Shown here piece after piece: positions 1-8,202 of a DNA stretch of 64,000 bases. Under the pieces are notes generated by a model that did no database searches, was not told the origin of the DNA, and saw only the letters and a program-made list of their open reading frames with translations. The stretch lies in contig NZ_JBNGOQ010000002.1 in NCBI RefSeq assembly GCF_050589645.1, positions 1-64,000 of the forward strand. The letters run 5' to 3'. Source of the DNA: JBNGOQ01 sp050589645. GTDB lineage: Bacteria > Bacteroidota > Bacteroidia > Flavobacteriales > Flavobacteriaceae. The position numbers were made by a program, and so were the translations under genes. Each line of letters starts with the position of its first letter. Positions within the stretch are counted from its first letter, which is position 1.

Positions 1-20
1 TGGGAGAGTAGGCCGCCGCC
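1..20 (+). rRNA. rrf: 5S ribosomal RNA, 3' end only (cut by window edge)
   Basis: The first twenty bases match the conserved 3' end of Bacteroidota 5S rRNA (GAGAGTAGG followed by CCGCCGCC). They are followed at once by a strong factor-independent terminator, as expected at the end of an rRNA operon. The rest of the operon lies upstream of the window. The exact 3' end could be a base or two further on. Confidence 0.8.
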
Positions 21-28
21 TTTTTTCG

Positions 29-64
29 AAGTCCCCTACAGTTTACTGTGGGGGACTTTTTTTT
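29..64 (+). terminator. rRNA operon terminator
   Basis: A 13-bp stem (one T-G wobble) spans 29-41 and 46-58 with a TTTA loop and is followed by a T-run to 64. It closes the rRNA operon whose 5S end begins the window. Confidence 0.9.
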
Positions 65-101
65 GTGCCCTTTTTTTTGGTACAGATCGGTCTGCGGGGC
101 T

Positions 102-272
102 TCCGCTCTTTTGCCCCTTCCGTCCCCCGGCGCCATCGCCGGGGTCCACCTTCCCCCTTGGGGAAGGAACTGGACGACCGTACCCGATTCACCGCTACGG
201 CTTTTTTATGGGGCCCCTGCAAACGGCCCCTCCCCCGCCGGGGGAGGTGGTCTTGGCGAGGCCAAGAGCGGA
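102..272. repeat. GC-rich array of perfect hairpins in the 348-nt non-coding stretch after the rRNA operon
   Basis: The stretch 21-368 holds no gene. After the terminator it contains four perfect hairpins: 125-132/137-144 (8 bp, CCAT loop), 149-156/160-167 (8 bp), 229-236/240-247 (8 bp) and 252-257/261-266 (6 bp). There is also a GGGGCCCC palindrome at 210-217. A 9-bp inverted pair, TCCGCTCTT at 102-110 and AAGAGCGGA at 264-272, brackets the set. Base composition is visibly richer in G+C than the neighbouring genes. The sequence TCCACCTTCCCC with its inverted partner recurs near 47.5 kb, so this looks like a dispersed palindromic repeat. Function is unknown. Confidence 0.75.
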
Positions 273-344
273 GGAGGCCACGCCCGTCAAGAACAGAGGG
301 GCAAGACCCTTAAGAATGCACGTGGTTTCCAACCGTTACTTTAT

Positions 345-352
345 TATCTTTA
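345..352 (+). promoter_or_regulatory. Candidate -7 box for the amidohydrolase gene
   Basis: TATCTTTA, one base off the Bacteroidota consensus TAnnTTTG, ends 16 nt before the ATG at 369. That spacing matches several other genes in this window. No clear -33 TTG is seen. Confidence 0.35.
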
Positions 353-368
353 TCACAAAGACAAGGTT

Positions 369-1706
369 ATGCTGAAACACATATGTACGTTATTGATCTG
401 CCTAAGCGCAATTACCGTATCCTCCCAAGAAAACACCCTTAAAGCCCTGGTTGGGGGGACCCTTATCGACGGCTTTGGGGCCGATCCCATAAAAAATAGT
501 GTCATTATCATAGCGGGTGAAAAAATAAAAACGGTAGGCACAATCAATGATACACCAATTCCAGCCAATGCGGAAGTCATTTCTACCGAAGGCATGACCG
601 TACTTCCCGGCTTATGGGATATGCATGTGCATACCATGATCAACGGGCATGCTGATTATACCTACTGGGACAAGACCTATCCACCCTTGTTCAAAGACGT
701 AATCATGCCCGCATCCGCACATCAGCTACTGATGGCTGGCGTAACCAGTGCCCGTGACTTGGGCGCACCTTTAGAAGAAAGCATTGCCGTTAGGGATGCC
801 ATTAACAAGGGTGAGATTCCCGGCGCTACCCTCTATGTTTCTGGACCTTTTATTCAACATAAACCCTATCCCGGCACAGAGGACTTTAGGTGGGGAGTGA
901 CTGGTGCCGAGGATGGTAGAAAAAAAATACGCAAACTGGCAAAGGCCGGGGTAGACGTCATTAAGCTGATTGATCAAGATCAGATGACCATGGAAGAATT
1001 GACGGCAGTGGTGGAGGAAGCCCATAAAAATAATCTGAAAGTAGTGGCCCATGGCCATAGGCCGGAGGAAATTAGAAGGGGACTTAAAGTGGGCGTGGAT
1101 TGTTTTGAGCATACCGGACTGTCCTCCGCGCCCAAATATCCCGAGGATGTTATGGAAATGATCGCAGAGCGCACCGCCCAAATGAACAAGGGACCCCTGT
1201 TTTGGTGCCCTACGGTGGAAGGATTGTACAATTACGAATACGTAAGGGACAATCATGAAAAACTAGACAATGATTCCTGGCATTTGGGACTGCCCGATAG
1301 CATTATCACCGATATCAAGAACAGCATCAAACACCCTGATCGTCTTCCGTATTTTCAACTTACTCCTTCGCGAAAACCGACACTTAAAACCAAAATACAA
1401 CAGTTGTTGGATGCCGGAGTAGTACTTTTGATAGGAACCGACAGCGGCATTCCCATGAAGTTTCACAGTCAGTCTACCTGGAACGAACTGGATGTTTGGG
1501 TCAACGAATTTGGAATCGATCCCATGTACGCTATTCGATCAGCAACCTACTGGCCAGCGCTATGGATGGGTGTGGCCGATGAAGTGGGCACCATAACCCC
1601 TGGCAAATACGCCGATATCATTGCTGTGGATGGCGATGTACTCCGCTATATAAGCCTATTGCAGGATGTGGATATGGTCATTAAGCATGGCAAACGGTAC
1701 AAGTAG
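369..1706 (+). CDS. Exported amidohydrolase family protein
   Basis: A 445-residue metal-dependent hydrolase of the amidohydrolase superfamily (imidazolonepropionase/prolidase-like branch). The start at 369 puts a signal peptide (MLKHICTLLICLSAITVSSQ) at the N-terminus. The open frame continues upstream into the hairpin array, but that part is not plausible protein. Visible family marks are the metal-binding HVH in GLWDMHVHT near residue 86, later histidines in AHGHRPEE and FEHTGL, and the aspartate in LLIGTDSGIP. The C-terminal GKYADIIAVDGD is the usual end of the flanking beta-sandwich. It probably acts in the periplasm. The substrate (a peptide, hydantoin or similar cyclic amide) cannot be read from the sequence. 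Confidence 0.88.
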   Translation: MLKHICTLLICLSAITVSSQENTLKALVGGTLIDGFGADPIKNSVIIIAGEKIKTVGTINDTPIPANAEVISTEGMTVLPGLWDMHVHTMINGHADYTYWDKTYPPLFKDVIMPASAHQLLMAGVTSARDLGAPLEESIAVRDAINKGEIPGATLYVSGPFIQHKPYPGTEDFRWGVTGAEDGRKKIRKLAKAGVDVIKLIDQDQMTMEELTAVVEEAHKNNLKVVAHGHRPEEIRRGLKVGVDCFEHTGLSSAPKYPEDVMEMIAERTAQMNKGPLFWCPTVEGLYNYEYVRDNHEKLDNDSWHLGLPDSIITDIKNSIKHPDRLPYFQLTPSRKPTLKTKIQQLLDAGVVLLIGTDSGIPMKFHSQSTWNELDVWVNEFGIDPMYAIRSATYWPALWMGVADEVGTITPGKYADIIAVDGDVLRYISLLQDVDMVIKHGKRYK

Positions 1707-1718
1707 GGCCTCCGGGAT

Positions 1719-2357
1719 ATGCGAATGGAAGAAAAGGCGGACTATCACAAAGAAGAAAAATGGAATGCTTGGTCCCACGGCCTGGGTATCTTGTTGGGCA
1801 TTTTAGGGGCTTATCTCTTGTTGGATAAAAATACGGCGCAAAGTAATCAGACCATTATCAGCCTTGTTGTTTACAGCATTTCCATAGTTCTCCTGTTTAC
1901 GGCCTCTACCCTATATCATTCGGTGTCCAAGCTTGCGCTCAAAAGGAAACTACGGATTTTAGACCATATCAGTATCTATTATTTGATTGCCGGTACCTAT
2001 ACCCCGGTCTGTGTGGTCCTATTAGCTGACTCCAGGGGATGGATTCTATTATATGTCGTCTGGGGCCTTGCCCTTTTAGGAACAATGCTGAAACTGTTCT
2101 TCACCGGTAAGTTTGAAGTGTTTTCCTTGTTGTTGTACCTGTTTATGGGATGGCTGATCGTCTTCGACATTGGCGCGCTTATAGCTACTACTTCCAAGCT
2201 GGGACTAACATTAATGGCCCTGGGTGGAGCCTTCTATACCTTGGGCATTGTGTTCTACGCCCTTCGTAAGATACCCTACAACCACTTGATATGGCATGTT
2301 TTTGTTTTGGGCGGCGCTATAAGCCATTGGTTGTTTATTTATTGGGATATCCTCTAA
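1719..2357 (+). CDS. Hemolysin III / PAQR family integral membrane protein
   Basis: A 212-residue protein with about seven hydrophobic segments and the histidine pattern of the HlyIII (YqfA-like) family: WSHGLG near the N-terminus, LYHS in the second segment and WHVFVLGG followed by SHW at the end. Members are inner-membrane proteins related to PAQR receptors and to zinc-dependent membrane hydrolases. The hemolysin name comes from one Bacillus protein and should not be taken as a function here. The gene starts 12 nt after the amidohydrolase stop, so the two are probably co-transcribed. A second in-frame ATG lies two codons downstream. Confidence 0.88.
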   Translation: MRMEEKADYHKEEKWNAWSHGLGILLGILGAYLLLDKNTAQSNQTIISLVVYSISIVLLFTASTLYHSVSKLALKRKLRILDHISIYYLIAGTYTPVCVVLLADSRGWILLYVVWGLALLGTMLKLFFTGKFEVFSLLLYLFMGWLIVFDIGALIATTSKLGLTLMALGGAFYTLGIVFYALRKIPYNHLIWHVFVLGGAISHWLFIYWDIL

Positions 2358-2442
2358 ATCAGCTAACCAATGGCCGCTGACCCATGGGTCCGAAATAACA
2401 ATCATGAACAATCATAAAAAATCCACATATCTTGAACACTAT

Positions 2443-4659
2443 CTAATCCAAAAGAAAGTGCGGTGCTTTAAAGTAAACTCCGTTAACAGCTGATTTGAAA
2501 GTCGATTCCATGACTGGAGAAACCAAATACGAAAATTCATTGTTTTTGATAACCTTATCCAAATACTCATCGTATGATGTAATACCATCGTATCGTTTGA
2601 TTTCTGCCTGCTGAGCTTCCATACTATTTTGTTCATACAGTTGATAAAATCCCCAGGTTTGAATTTCTTCTGGGATTTTTGGTAAAACAATCTTATCCAT
2701 TTTTTCACTATCGAATAGCAAGCTCCATCGATAAGAAATATTTAAGCCATCAATTACAACGGGTGAATTACTGTCAATTAAAATTTTACCCACACTATGG
2801 CCGTTACCACTCTTTATCAAATCAACCTCATTGTTGGCAAAGCTGTAATCCACTGTCCAATCCAGCGTTTGAAAGGAAGTCAAAGGCTCTCCGGTGCGCT
2901 CCGTGTAGTAGCTGTTTAACCTTACATTATATCTATATTTATCGAAAATGTTGTTAAAATAATAGGGAATGCCTCCCGCAGGATTAAAGCCATATCCTAT
3001 GCCATAAATCCTGTGATAAACATTGTTTTGAAATTCATCTTCATTAAAGTATCCCGCAATCCAAATATTGGATGATTCATAAGCGCCAGTTGTGACAATG
3101 GGTTCGAAGGTTCTACGTTCAACCCCTGCGGAAGTGAAAAGATCCGGCGTTAAAACGAAATCTGAAGGAAATTCCCAGTCTGCAACATAATAAGAATATT
3201 CATTTAAATCGAAATTGAAAAGTGGGAGGTAAATAAAATCAGTATTTATTGTACTCGTGGTGTTTCTTCTTCTATCCAAGGAGAGTTCGGAAATTTCTTG
3301 AAAAAGACTACCTCCATATCCGAAACCTTCGCTGCCAATGCCAAGGGTATCATCTGGGTCAAATCCGGTGGCTGGAAACCGCAGGGGCTGGGTTGGACCG
3401 GCATCAAATCTTGGATATGTCTTTAGGTTTAGGACACCAAGAGTAGAAGGTTTTAAATTTTGCAGTGTTGTAAATTCACTTGCATTTCCAAACGCCCCGG
3501 TTTGGTATTCCCCTATGGTGAGCATGAATTCCGAATCTGCATCAATTTCTACGTTGGTTCTAAGGGTTATTTCTTGCGTATCCTGAAAAACCCTTTTCGA
3601 GTCTAGGGTTTCACCGTCCATTGACGACGCAAAAACGTAAATTCTGGCAAAGACCGGATTATAATAATTTGCTGGAAAATGAATTGTTATCAATCTTCTA
3701 TATATGTCAACTGAAATAGACGTTTCCGACTCGTTACCCAAACTGTCCGTTGCGATAAAATGTAAAGAACCTGTTCCTGTTGGAAATAACTCTGGATTAA
3801 AATCCAATTGATAATCCACGGCATCCTCAATCAGGATTAGCTGTGTATCCCCATAAACGACTTCTAACGAAACAATTTCGGAATACGTATCTGATACCTG
3901 TGGGGCTAATACAATAAGCTCATCTAAAATCTGACCATCCTCTAAGTTGGGAAGTGTAACTTCCGGACCTGTATTGTCCGCAATAAAATTCACCTCAAAA
4001 ACTCCCACATTGTCCGCCGCATCCGTGGCCTCTATCCGAAATACGTTTTCACCATCTTGTAACGTCAAGGTATTTATATTGGCTTCAAAACTACCATCTG
4101 TTACATCCGATAATAGTTCACCATTAAGAAAAGTTTTTACGGAAGTCAAAACTTCGTTGTCCGTTACCTCAAAAGTTACGGCATTTACGTCCCCATTAAT
4201 TACCGTGCCCTCGGTTAGGCTTACGGCGCTTACCATAGGCATTTCATTGTCTATGTTTATCGTTTGCTGTACCGATGTCACGTTGCCTGCATCATCTGTG
4301 GCGGACACTTTTAATATGTAATCCTTAAACTTGTTGGTACTCCCTACCTTGGAATCAAAAGATGAAATGTCAACGATAATTTGATAGGGAGCTGTGGTAT
4401 CTTCACCCACCTTCTGCTCATTGATGAAAGCTTCGATCTTGGCAATACCTCCCGCGTCCTTTGCGTCTATGTTGATTTCTATTTGTCCGCTGACCACAAT
4501 GGGTTCACTGGGCGTCGCGCTTGGAAAGCCAGCAATCGAAATGTTAACCGTTGGGGCCACAACATCCGGTTCGGGCGGCGGAGTACTATCAGAATCACTG
4601 GAACAGGAAATAAAAAAACAGCACAGAAGTGCCAATAAGATAAAGAGGGAACTACGCAT
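2443..4659 (-). CDS. Large surface or periplasmic lipoprotein with Ig-like repeats
   Basis: A 738-residue lipoprotein: the signal peptide MRSSLFILLALLCCFFISC ends in a lipobox, and the mature end is a Ser/Asp/Pro-rich linker. Residues of roughly 35-320 form three Ig-like beta-sandwich repeats, each ending in an ATDxAGN or ATDSLGN signature (SATDDAGN, EATDAADN, IATDSLGN). The remaining 400 residues belong to no family I recognise; they are rich in aromatic residues and beta-type sequence. Such proteins are usually anchored in the outer membrane and bind polymers or other cells, but that is inference. It is a single gene with its own candidate promoter, transcribed toward the HlyIII gene. Confidence 0.8.
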   Translation of the reverse strand: MRSSLFILLALLCCFFISCSSDSDSTPPPEPDVVAPTVNISIAGFPSATPSEPIVVSGQIEINIDAKDAGGIAKIEAFINEQKVGEDTTAPYQIIVDISSFDSKVGSTNKFKDYILKVSATDDAGNVTSVQQTINIDNEMPMVSAVSLTEGTVINGDVNAVTFEVTDNEVLTSVKTFLNGELLSDVTDGSFEANINTLTLQDGENVFRIEATDAADNVGVFEVNFIADNTGPEVTLPNLEDGQILDELIVLAPQVSDTYSEIVSLEVVYGDTQLILIEDAVDYQLDFNPELFPTGTGSLHFIATDSLGNESETSISVDIYRRLITIHFPANYYNPVFARIYVFASSMDGETLDSKRVFQDTQEITLRTNVEIDADSEFMLTIGEYQTGAFGNASEFTTLQNLKPSTLGVLNLKTYPRFDAGPTQPLRFPATGFDPDDTLGIGSEGFGYGGSLFQEISELSLDRRRNTTSTINTDFIYLPLFNFDLNEYSYYVADWEFPSDFVLTPDLFTSAGVERRTFEPIVTTGAYESSNIWIAGYFNEDEFQNNVYHRIYGIGYGFNPAGGIPYYFNNIFDKYRYNVRLNSYYTERTGEPLTSFQTLDWTVDYSFANNEVDLIKSGNGHSVGKILIDSNSPVVIDGLNISYRWSLLFDSEKMDKIVLPKIPEEIQTWGFYQLYEQNSMEAQQAEIKRYDGITSYDEYLDKVIKNNEFSYLVSPVMESTFKSAVNGVYFKAPHFLLD

Positions 4660-4680
4660 GGTTTTGTATGGTTTGGATTA

Positions 4681-4688
4681 CAAATGTA
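4681..4688 (-). promoter_or_regulatory. Candidate -7 box for the Ig-like lipoprotein
   Basis: On the minus strand the sequence reads TACATTTG, an exact match to TAnnTTTG, 21 nt upstream of the ATG at 4659. No good -33 TTG was found at 19-21 nt. Confidence 0.45.
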
Positions 4689-4767
4689 TACAGATATTGC
4701 AAGACTAGAAAAAAATACTTCCAAGTACATTAATAAACGGTTAAAAGCACTTGCAGCTGCTCCAAGG

Positions 4768-5439
4768 TCATAAGAAATACGCTATGACAATCCCAAGGAC
4801 GATGACCAACAGCTTTCGTAAATTAAAGGAATGTCCTTCAGAGCTTTCGAAGAGGATAACCGTTGAGATATGGAGAAAGACCCCGATGATCAGGGCCGTA
4901 ATGGGGGCGTAGTAGGTATCAAAAAAAGCGAGATGCGCTGCCAGATAGGTACCTGCAGGGGTCATAAGGGAAAACAATACGATAAAAAGTATCGCGTGAC
5001 CCTGTTTGATCTTGGAATTCAATAAAAAAATACTGAGTATTATGGCAATGGGTATTTTATGGACCAAAATGCCGTAAAGCATGGTATGATATTTTTCGAT
5101 AGGTAGGCCCTCCAATAGGGAATGTATGCAAAGGCTGCCAAATAGTAACCAAGGAAAGCCACTTTTTTCACTGTCCAAATGTACGTGGCCATGTTCGGCC
5201 CCCTTTGAAAAAAACTCCAAAAAAATCTGTAGAAGAATGCCCAGCATCACAAAGATTCCTATGGTTTTAGGATTTGTGTTGATATAGACCTCGGGCAATA
5301 GCTCAAAAATGGTCAGGGCCAACAAAAAAGCCCCACTAAAGGCCAATAATAACTTGAAAGTATCTCTTTTTTGGGGTTTTAACAGAAAGACAAACACAAA
5401 ACTTAACAGTACCGCCAGTACAGGTAATAGATAGGTCAT
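4768..5439 (-). CDS. ZIP family divalent metal transporter
   Basis: A 223-residue membrane protein with seven to eight hydrophobic segments and the ZIP family signature: the fourth-segment-like IHSLLEGLPIEKY and the following VHKIPIAI carry the metal-binding His and Glu residues. The N-terminal half contains FELLPE, also typical of ZIP proteins. ZIP carriers bring Zn2+, Fe2+ or Mn2+ into the cytoplasm. The His-containing loop HGHVHLD near the middle could bind metal. The gene stands alone and is divergent from the THUMP methyltransferase. The metal cannot be predicted. Confidence 0.88.
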   Translation of the reverse strand: MTYLLPVLAVLLSFVFVFLLKPQKRDTFKLLLAFSGAFLLALTIFELLPEVYINTNPKTIGIFVMLGILLQIFLEFFSKGAEHGHVHLDSEKSGFPWLLFGSLCIHSLLEGLPIEKYHTMLYGILVHKIPIAIILSIFLLNSKIKQGHAILFIVLFSLMTPAGTYLAAHLAFFDTYYAPITALIIGVFLHISTVILFESSEGHSFNLRKLLVIVLGIVIAYFL

Positions 5440-5464
5440 TTATTATTTTGCTTAGGTGTTCGGA

Positions 5465-5472
5465 CGAATTTA
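5465..5472 (-). promoter_or_regulatory. Candidate -7 box for the ZIP transporter
   Basis: Minus-strand TAAATTCG fits the TAnnTTCG variant and lies 25 nt before the ATG at 5439. Confidence 0.3.
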
Positions 5473-5505
5473 GAAAGCGAAGTGCCCGTGGGGATAAAAT
5501 TAATG

Positions 5506-5513
5506 TATTTTTG
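5506..5513 (+). promoter_or_regulatory. Candidate -7 box for the THUMP methyltransferase
   Basis: TATTTTTG fits TAnnTTTG exactly and ends 20 nt before the ATG at 5534, the commonest spacing in this window. Confidence 0.5.
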
Positions 5514-5533
5514 CCGTATTCTTCTGGAAGTGT

Positions 5534-6703
5534 ATGAACAATAATTTTAAAATGGTGGCCAAGACCCTGTTCGGTTTTGAGGAGATATTGGCCAAGGAAT
5601 TGCGGAACCTCGGTGCAGGTAACGTAAAGGAAGGTGTTAGGAACGTTTCCTTTGAAGGCGATACCGGTTTTATGTACAAGGCCAATCTGTGCCTGCGCAC
5701 GGCTATAAAGATTTTGAAACCAATTCATTCCTTTTACGTGCGGGACGAAAGGGATCTATATAAAAAAATATACGATCTCGATTGGTCGGACTATCTCACG
5801 CCTGATACGACCTTTGCCATCGATGCCACGGTAAATTCAGAGCAGTTCAGCCACTCACTCTATGTTTCCCAAAAAACCAAGGATGCCATTGTGGATAGGT
5901 TTCGGGAGGATCAGGGAAGAAGACCCAACGTAGATATCAAATTTCCGGATGTGCGCATCAATATCCACATTCAGCGAAACCAATGCAACCTGGCCCTGGA
6001 TACCTCTGGGCGCTCCTTACACCATAGAGGCTACAGAACCGCAACCAATATCGCTCCGATCAACGAAGTCTTAGCAGCGGGGCTGCTATTGCTTAGCGGA
6101 TGGGATGGCCAATGCGATTTTTTGGACCCTATGTGCGGTAGTGGAACCTTTTTGACCGAAGCGGCCATGATTGCCTGTAATATCCCGGCCAATATTAACA
6201 GAAAAGAATTTGCCTTTGAAAAATGGCGTGATTTTGACAAGACTTTTTTTGAAAAGATCGTGGACAGTAGTTTAAACCGGACCAGGGAATTTAACCACCG
6301 GATTACAGGGTATGACAAAGCGCCGTCAGCAGTTAGAAAGGCACAGGACAATTGTGCCAACGCAAACCTCTCCGAATACATCAGCGTGGAGCGCAAGAAC
6401 TTTTTTGAGACCCGAAAATTGACCGAAGGGCAACTGCACATGGTATTTAACCCGCCCTACGGGGAAAGGCTCAATATTGAAATGGAAAAATTTTATGAGA
6501 GCATCGGGGATACCTTGAAACAGGGATACCCTGGAACGGATGCTTGGTTTATTACTTCCAACCTGCAAGCTTTGAAGTTCGTAGGACTGCGGCCCTCCCG
6601 CAAAATTAAATTGTACAACAGCCATCTGGAGTCTAGATTGGTGAAGTACGTGATGTACGAAGGCAGCAAAAAAGCAAAATTCAACAAACCCCCTGAACTA
6701 TGA
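5534..6703 (+). CDS. THUMP domain class I RNA methyltransferase (RlmL/YpsC-like)
   Basis: A 389-residue protein similar to the N-terminal part of E. coli RlmL and to Bacillus YpsC. It consists of an N-terminal region and THUMP RNA-binding domain (about residues 1-160) followed by a Rossmann methyltransferase domain. The S-adenosylmethionine loop is LDPMCGSGTF and the catalytic motif is NPPYGERL, the N/D-PP-Y/F motif of enzymes that methylate exocyclic amines of bases. The likely product is N2-methylguanosine in 23S rRNA. It lacks the RlmK half found in E. coli. The ATG overlaps nothing upstream and its stop overlaps the next start by four bases. Confidence 0.88.
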   Translation: MNNNFKMVAKTLFGFEEILAKELRNLGAGNVKEGVRNVSFEGDTGFMYKANLCLRTAIKILKPIHSFYVRDERDLYKKIYDLDWSDYLTPDTTFAIDATVNSEQFSHSLYVSQKTKDAIVDRFREDQGRRPNVDIKFPDVRINIHIQRNQCNLALDTSGRSLHHRGYRTATNIAPINEVLAAGLLLLSGWDGQCDFLDPMCGSGTFLTEAAMIACNIPANINRKEFAFEKWRDFDKTFFEKIVDSSLNRTREFNHRITGYDKAPSAVRKAQDNCANANLSEYISVERKNFFETRKLTEGQLHMVFNPPYGERLNIEMEKFYESIGDTLKQGYPGTDAWFITSNLQALKFVGLRPSRKIKLYNSHLESRLVKYVMYEGSKKAKFNKPPEL

Positions 6704-6930
6704 GGCCTAAATACCGAGCACTGTTGTTCAATTTTCTTGGGTTTGCACTATTGTTCATTGTAATCCGACTCATTTTAGGGTATTATATGCCTATAAACCG
6801 CATATTCCTCGCAGTTGCTTCGGCTATAGCGGCCAACATATTGGCTCCTAAATTCGGCGCCATACAAACAGATGAGGGCGAAAAGGTGTTGATGAAGTGG
6901 GTCTTTATGAAGGGTACTAGGGAAATCTAG
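6700..6930 (+). CDS. Small hypothetical membrane protein
   Basis: A 76-residue protein with two hydrophobic segments (LLFNFLGFALLFIVIRLILGYY and IFLAVASAIAANIL, in shortened view) and a basic, cytoplasmic-looking tail. I recognise no family with a known job. Its ATG overlaps the stop of the methyltransferase (ATGA), so the two are translationally coupled. It ends one base before the stop of the convergent DUF6048 gene, leaving no room for a terminator. Confidence 0.7.
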   Translation: MRPKYRALLFNFLGFALLFIVIRLILGYYMPINRIFLAVASAIAANILAPKFGAIQTDEGEKVLMKWVFMKGTREI

Positions 6931-6931
6931 A

Positions 6932-7684
6932 TCAGTTATCGGATTCCACCTCCGGATCCTTTGGTTTTTTCGCTTTTTTGTATAAGGGAATAAAATACGA
7001 AATGGAGTAATTGTACCCCACTCCAAAATTACTGCCATCGGTTACCTTGTTAAATCCTGGAATCCATAGGTTGGGAAAATTATCCGCCTCCTTTTCCGTA
7101 ATCAAAAAACCCAAACGTACACTGGCTCCCAAATAAATATTGGCAAAAAGCTCGGCCTTGACACCAAAGATAAATTCGAGCCAGGATGCGTTCAATCCAT
7201 CAAACTCCACAGGATCCGTAGCACCTTGTACAAAGTCGTCCGGACTAAAATAACGGTTGCTGTCAAAGAACTGAAAATTGTTTAGGGTTTGGGTAAACGT
7301 ACTATAGGCATAACGACCTCCAATGTAAATTGAATTGTTCATGCCATACCAGTTTTCATAGGTATTGAAGTCTATCCCCAGTTTAAGGTAACTGCCCGAA
7401 GTCGTGAAATTGAACAGGTCTTCCTGTTGGGTTTTCTCCTCCGTTCCCAGTTCCACTCCTAGATATAACTTTTGGTTCAGTCTATAGTCGCCTACGAGTT
7501 CCAGTCCGGTATAGTCCTCGTCAAAAAATGACAATACAGGGCGGCTCAGATCAACTCCCACCCTTAAGCCGTAGGGTTGTCTGTAATCTGCCGTATCCTT
7601 TGGTTGCAAGTCAATAGGTTTGCTCTGGGCATGCCCATCGAAAAAACTCAGTACCAAGAAAAGACTAATGAAATATTTGAACAT
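6932..7684 (-). CDS. DUF6048 family protein, probable outer-membrane beta-barrel
   Basis: A 250-residue exported protein (signal peptide MFKYFISLFLVLSFFDGHAQ) made of alternating aromatic and polar residues typical of a small outer-membrane beta-barrel: repeated short strands such as LYLGVELG, YLKLGIDF and IYLGASVRLGF. It matches the flavobacterial DUF6048 family, whose genes normally sit beside a DUF6452 gene and rlmD, as here. Its ATG lies inside the 3' end of the DUF6452 gene (20-nt overlap), so translation is probably coupled. The role is unknown. Confidence 0.8.
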   Translation of the reverse strand: MFKYFISLFLVLSFFDGHAQSKPIDLQPKDTADYRQPYGLRVGVDLSRPVLSFFDEDYTGLELVGDYRLNQKLYLGVELGTEEKTQQEDLFNFTTSGSYLKLGIDFNTYENWYGMNNSIYIGGRYAYSTFTQTLNNFQFFDSNRYFSPDDFVQGATDPVEFDGLNASWLEFIFGVKAELFANIYLGASVRLGFLITEKEADNFPNLWIPGFNKVTDGSNFGVGYNYSISYFIPLYKKAKKPKDPEVESDN

Positions 7685-8165
7685 GGGCCGAAACGGAATT
7701 TTCTACAAGAGGGGTTACTATTTCTATGCTTTGAATCCAGTTATCGCCATCCGCAGTTAGTTCATTGTCCAGACTGTCGTAGTTGGCAACAAATCCACAA
7801 GCCCTGGAAATGAAGATTTCACTGGTCCCATAGGTAAATCTAAGGGTGTCTAGGTTCACGGTAGTTTCATCTGTAGGTGTCGGATTTTGCGATAGGATGA
7901 ATGTAGTACCACTTTCACCTATTTGCAACGGAATGGCAATAGAATCCGAGCTGGCATTGGCAATGACATCCAGTGGGGTACCGTCCGGTAGAAGACCGCG
8001 CACTTCCAGGCCTGATACGTCCTGAAACTCGGTGGGATTGTCCGCATCCAAAAAGCGAATGATCAACAAGGGGGTATCCCCATCCACGCAGATATCGTCT
8101 TTTTCACAATTGGTAAGGAAAATCAGGGCCAAGAGAACAAGAAATGAGGCGCTTATTTTTTTCAT
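7665..8165 (-). CDS. DUF6452 family lipoprotein
   Basis: A 166-residue lipoprotein, start chosen at 8165 because this gives a clean lipoprotein signal (MKKISASFLVLLALIFLTNC) with Cys followed by EKDD. The longer frame upstream has no export signal and overlaps rlmD. The mature part contains conserved-looking cysteines (DDICVDG, SRACGFV) and beta-rich sequence, as in the DUF6452 family. It is the middle gene of the rlmD-DUF6452-DUF6048 operon, and a partnership of the lipoprotein with the neighbouring beta-barrel is an attractive but untested idea. Confidence 0.8.
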   Translation of the reverse strand: MKKISASFLVLLALIFLTNCEKDDICVDGDTPLLIIRFLDADNPTEFQDVSGLEVRGLLPDGTPLDVIANASSDSIAIPLQIGESGTTFILSQNPTPTDETTVNLDTLRFTYGTSEIFISRACGFVANYDSLDNELTADGDNWIQSIEIVTPLVENSVSAHVQIFH

Positions 8166-8202
8166 TAATTTATCATCTTCATATTGGAAAAGATAGAAGC
8201 AA

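Noticed and set aside
48..368. Upstream extension of the amidohydrolase frame (GTG start at 48)
   Set aside because: It would run through the rRNA terminator and the hairpin array, has no family support, and the signal peptide begins at 369.
2379..2390. GACCCATGGGTC, a 12-bp perfect palindrome between two convergent genes
   Set aside because: No loop, T-run or neighbouring promoter; not clearly a terminator or operator.
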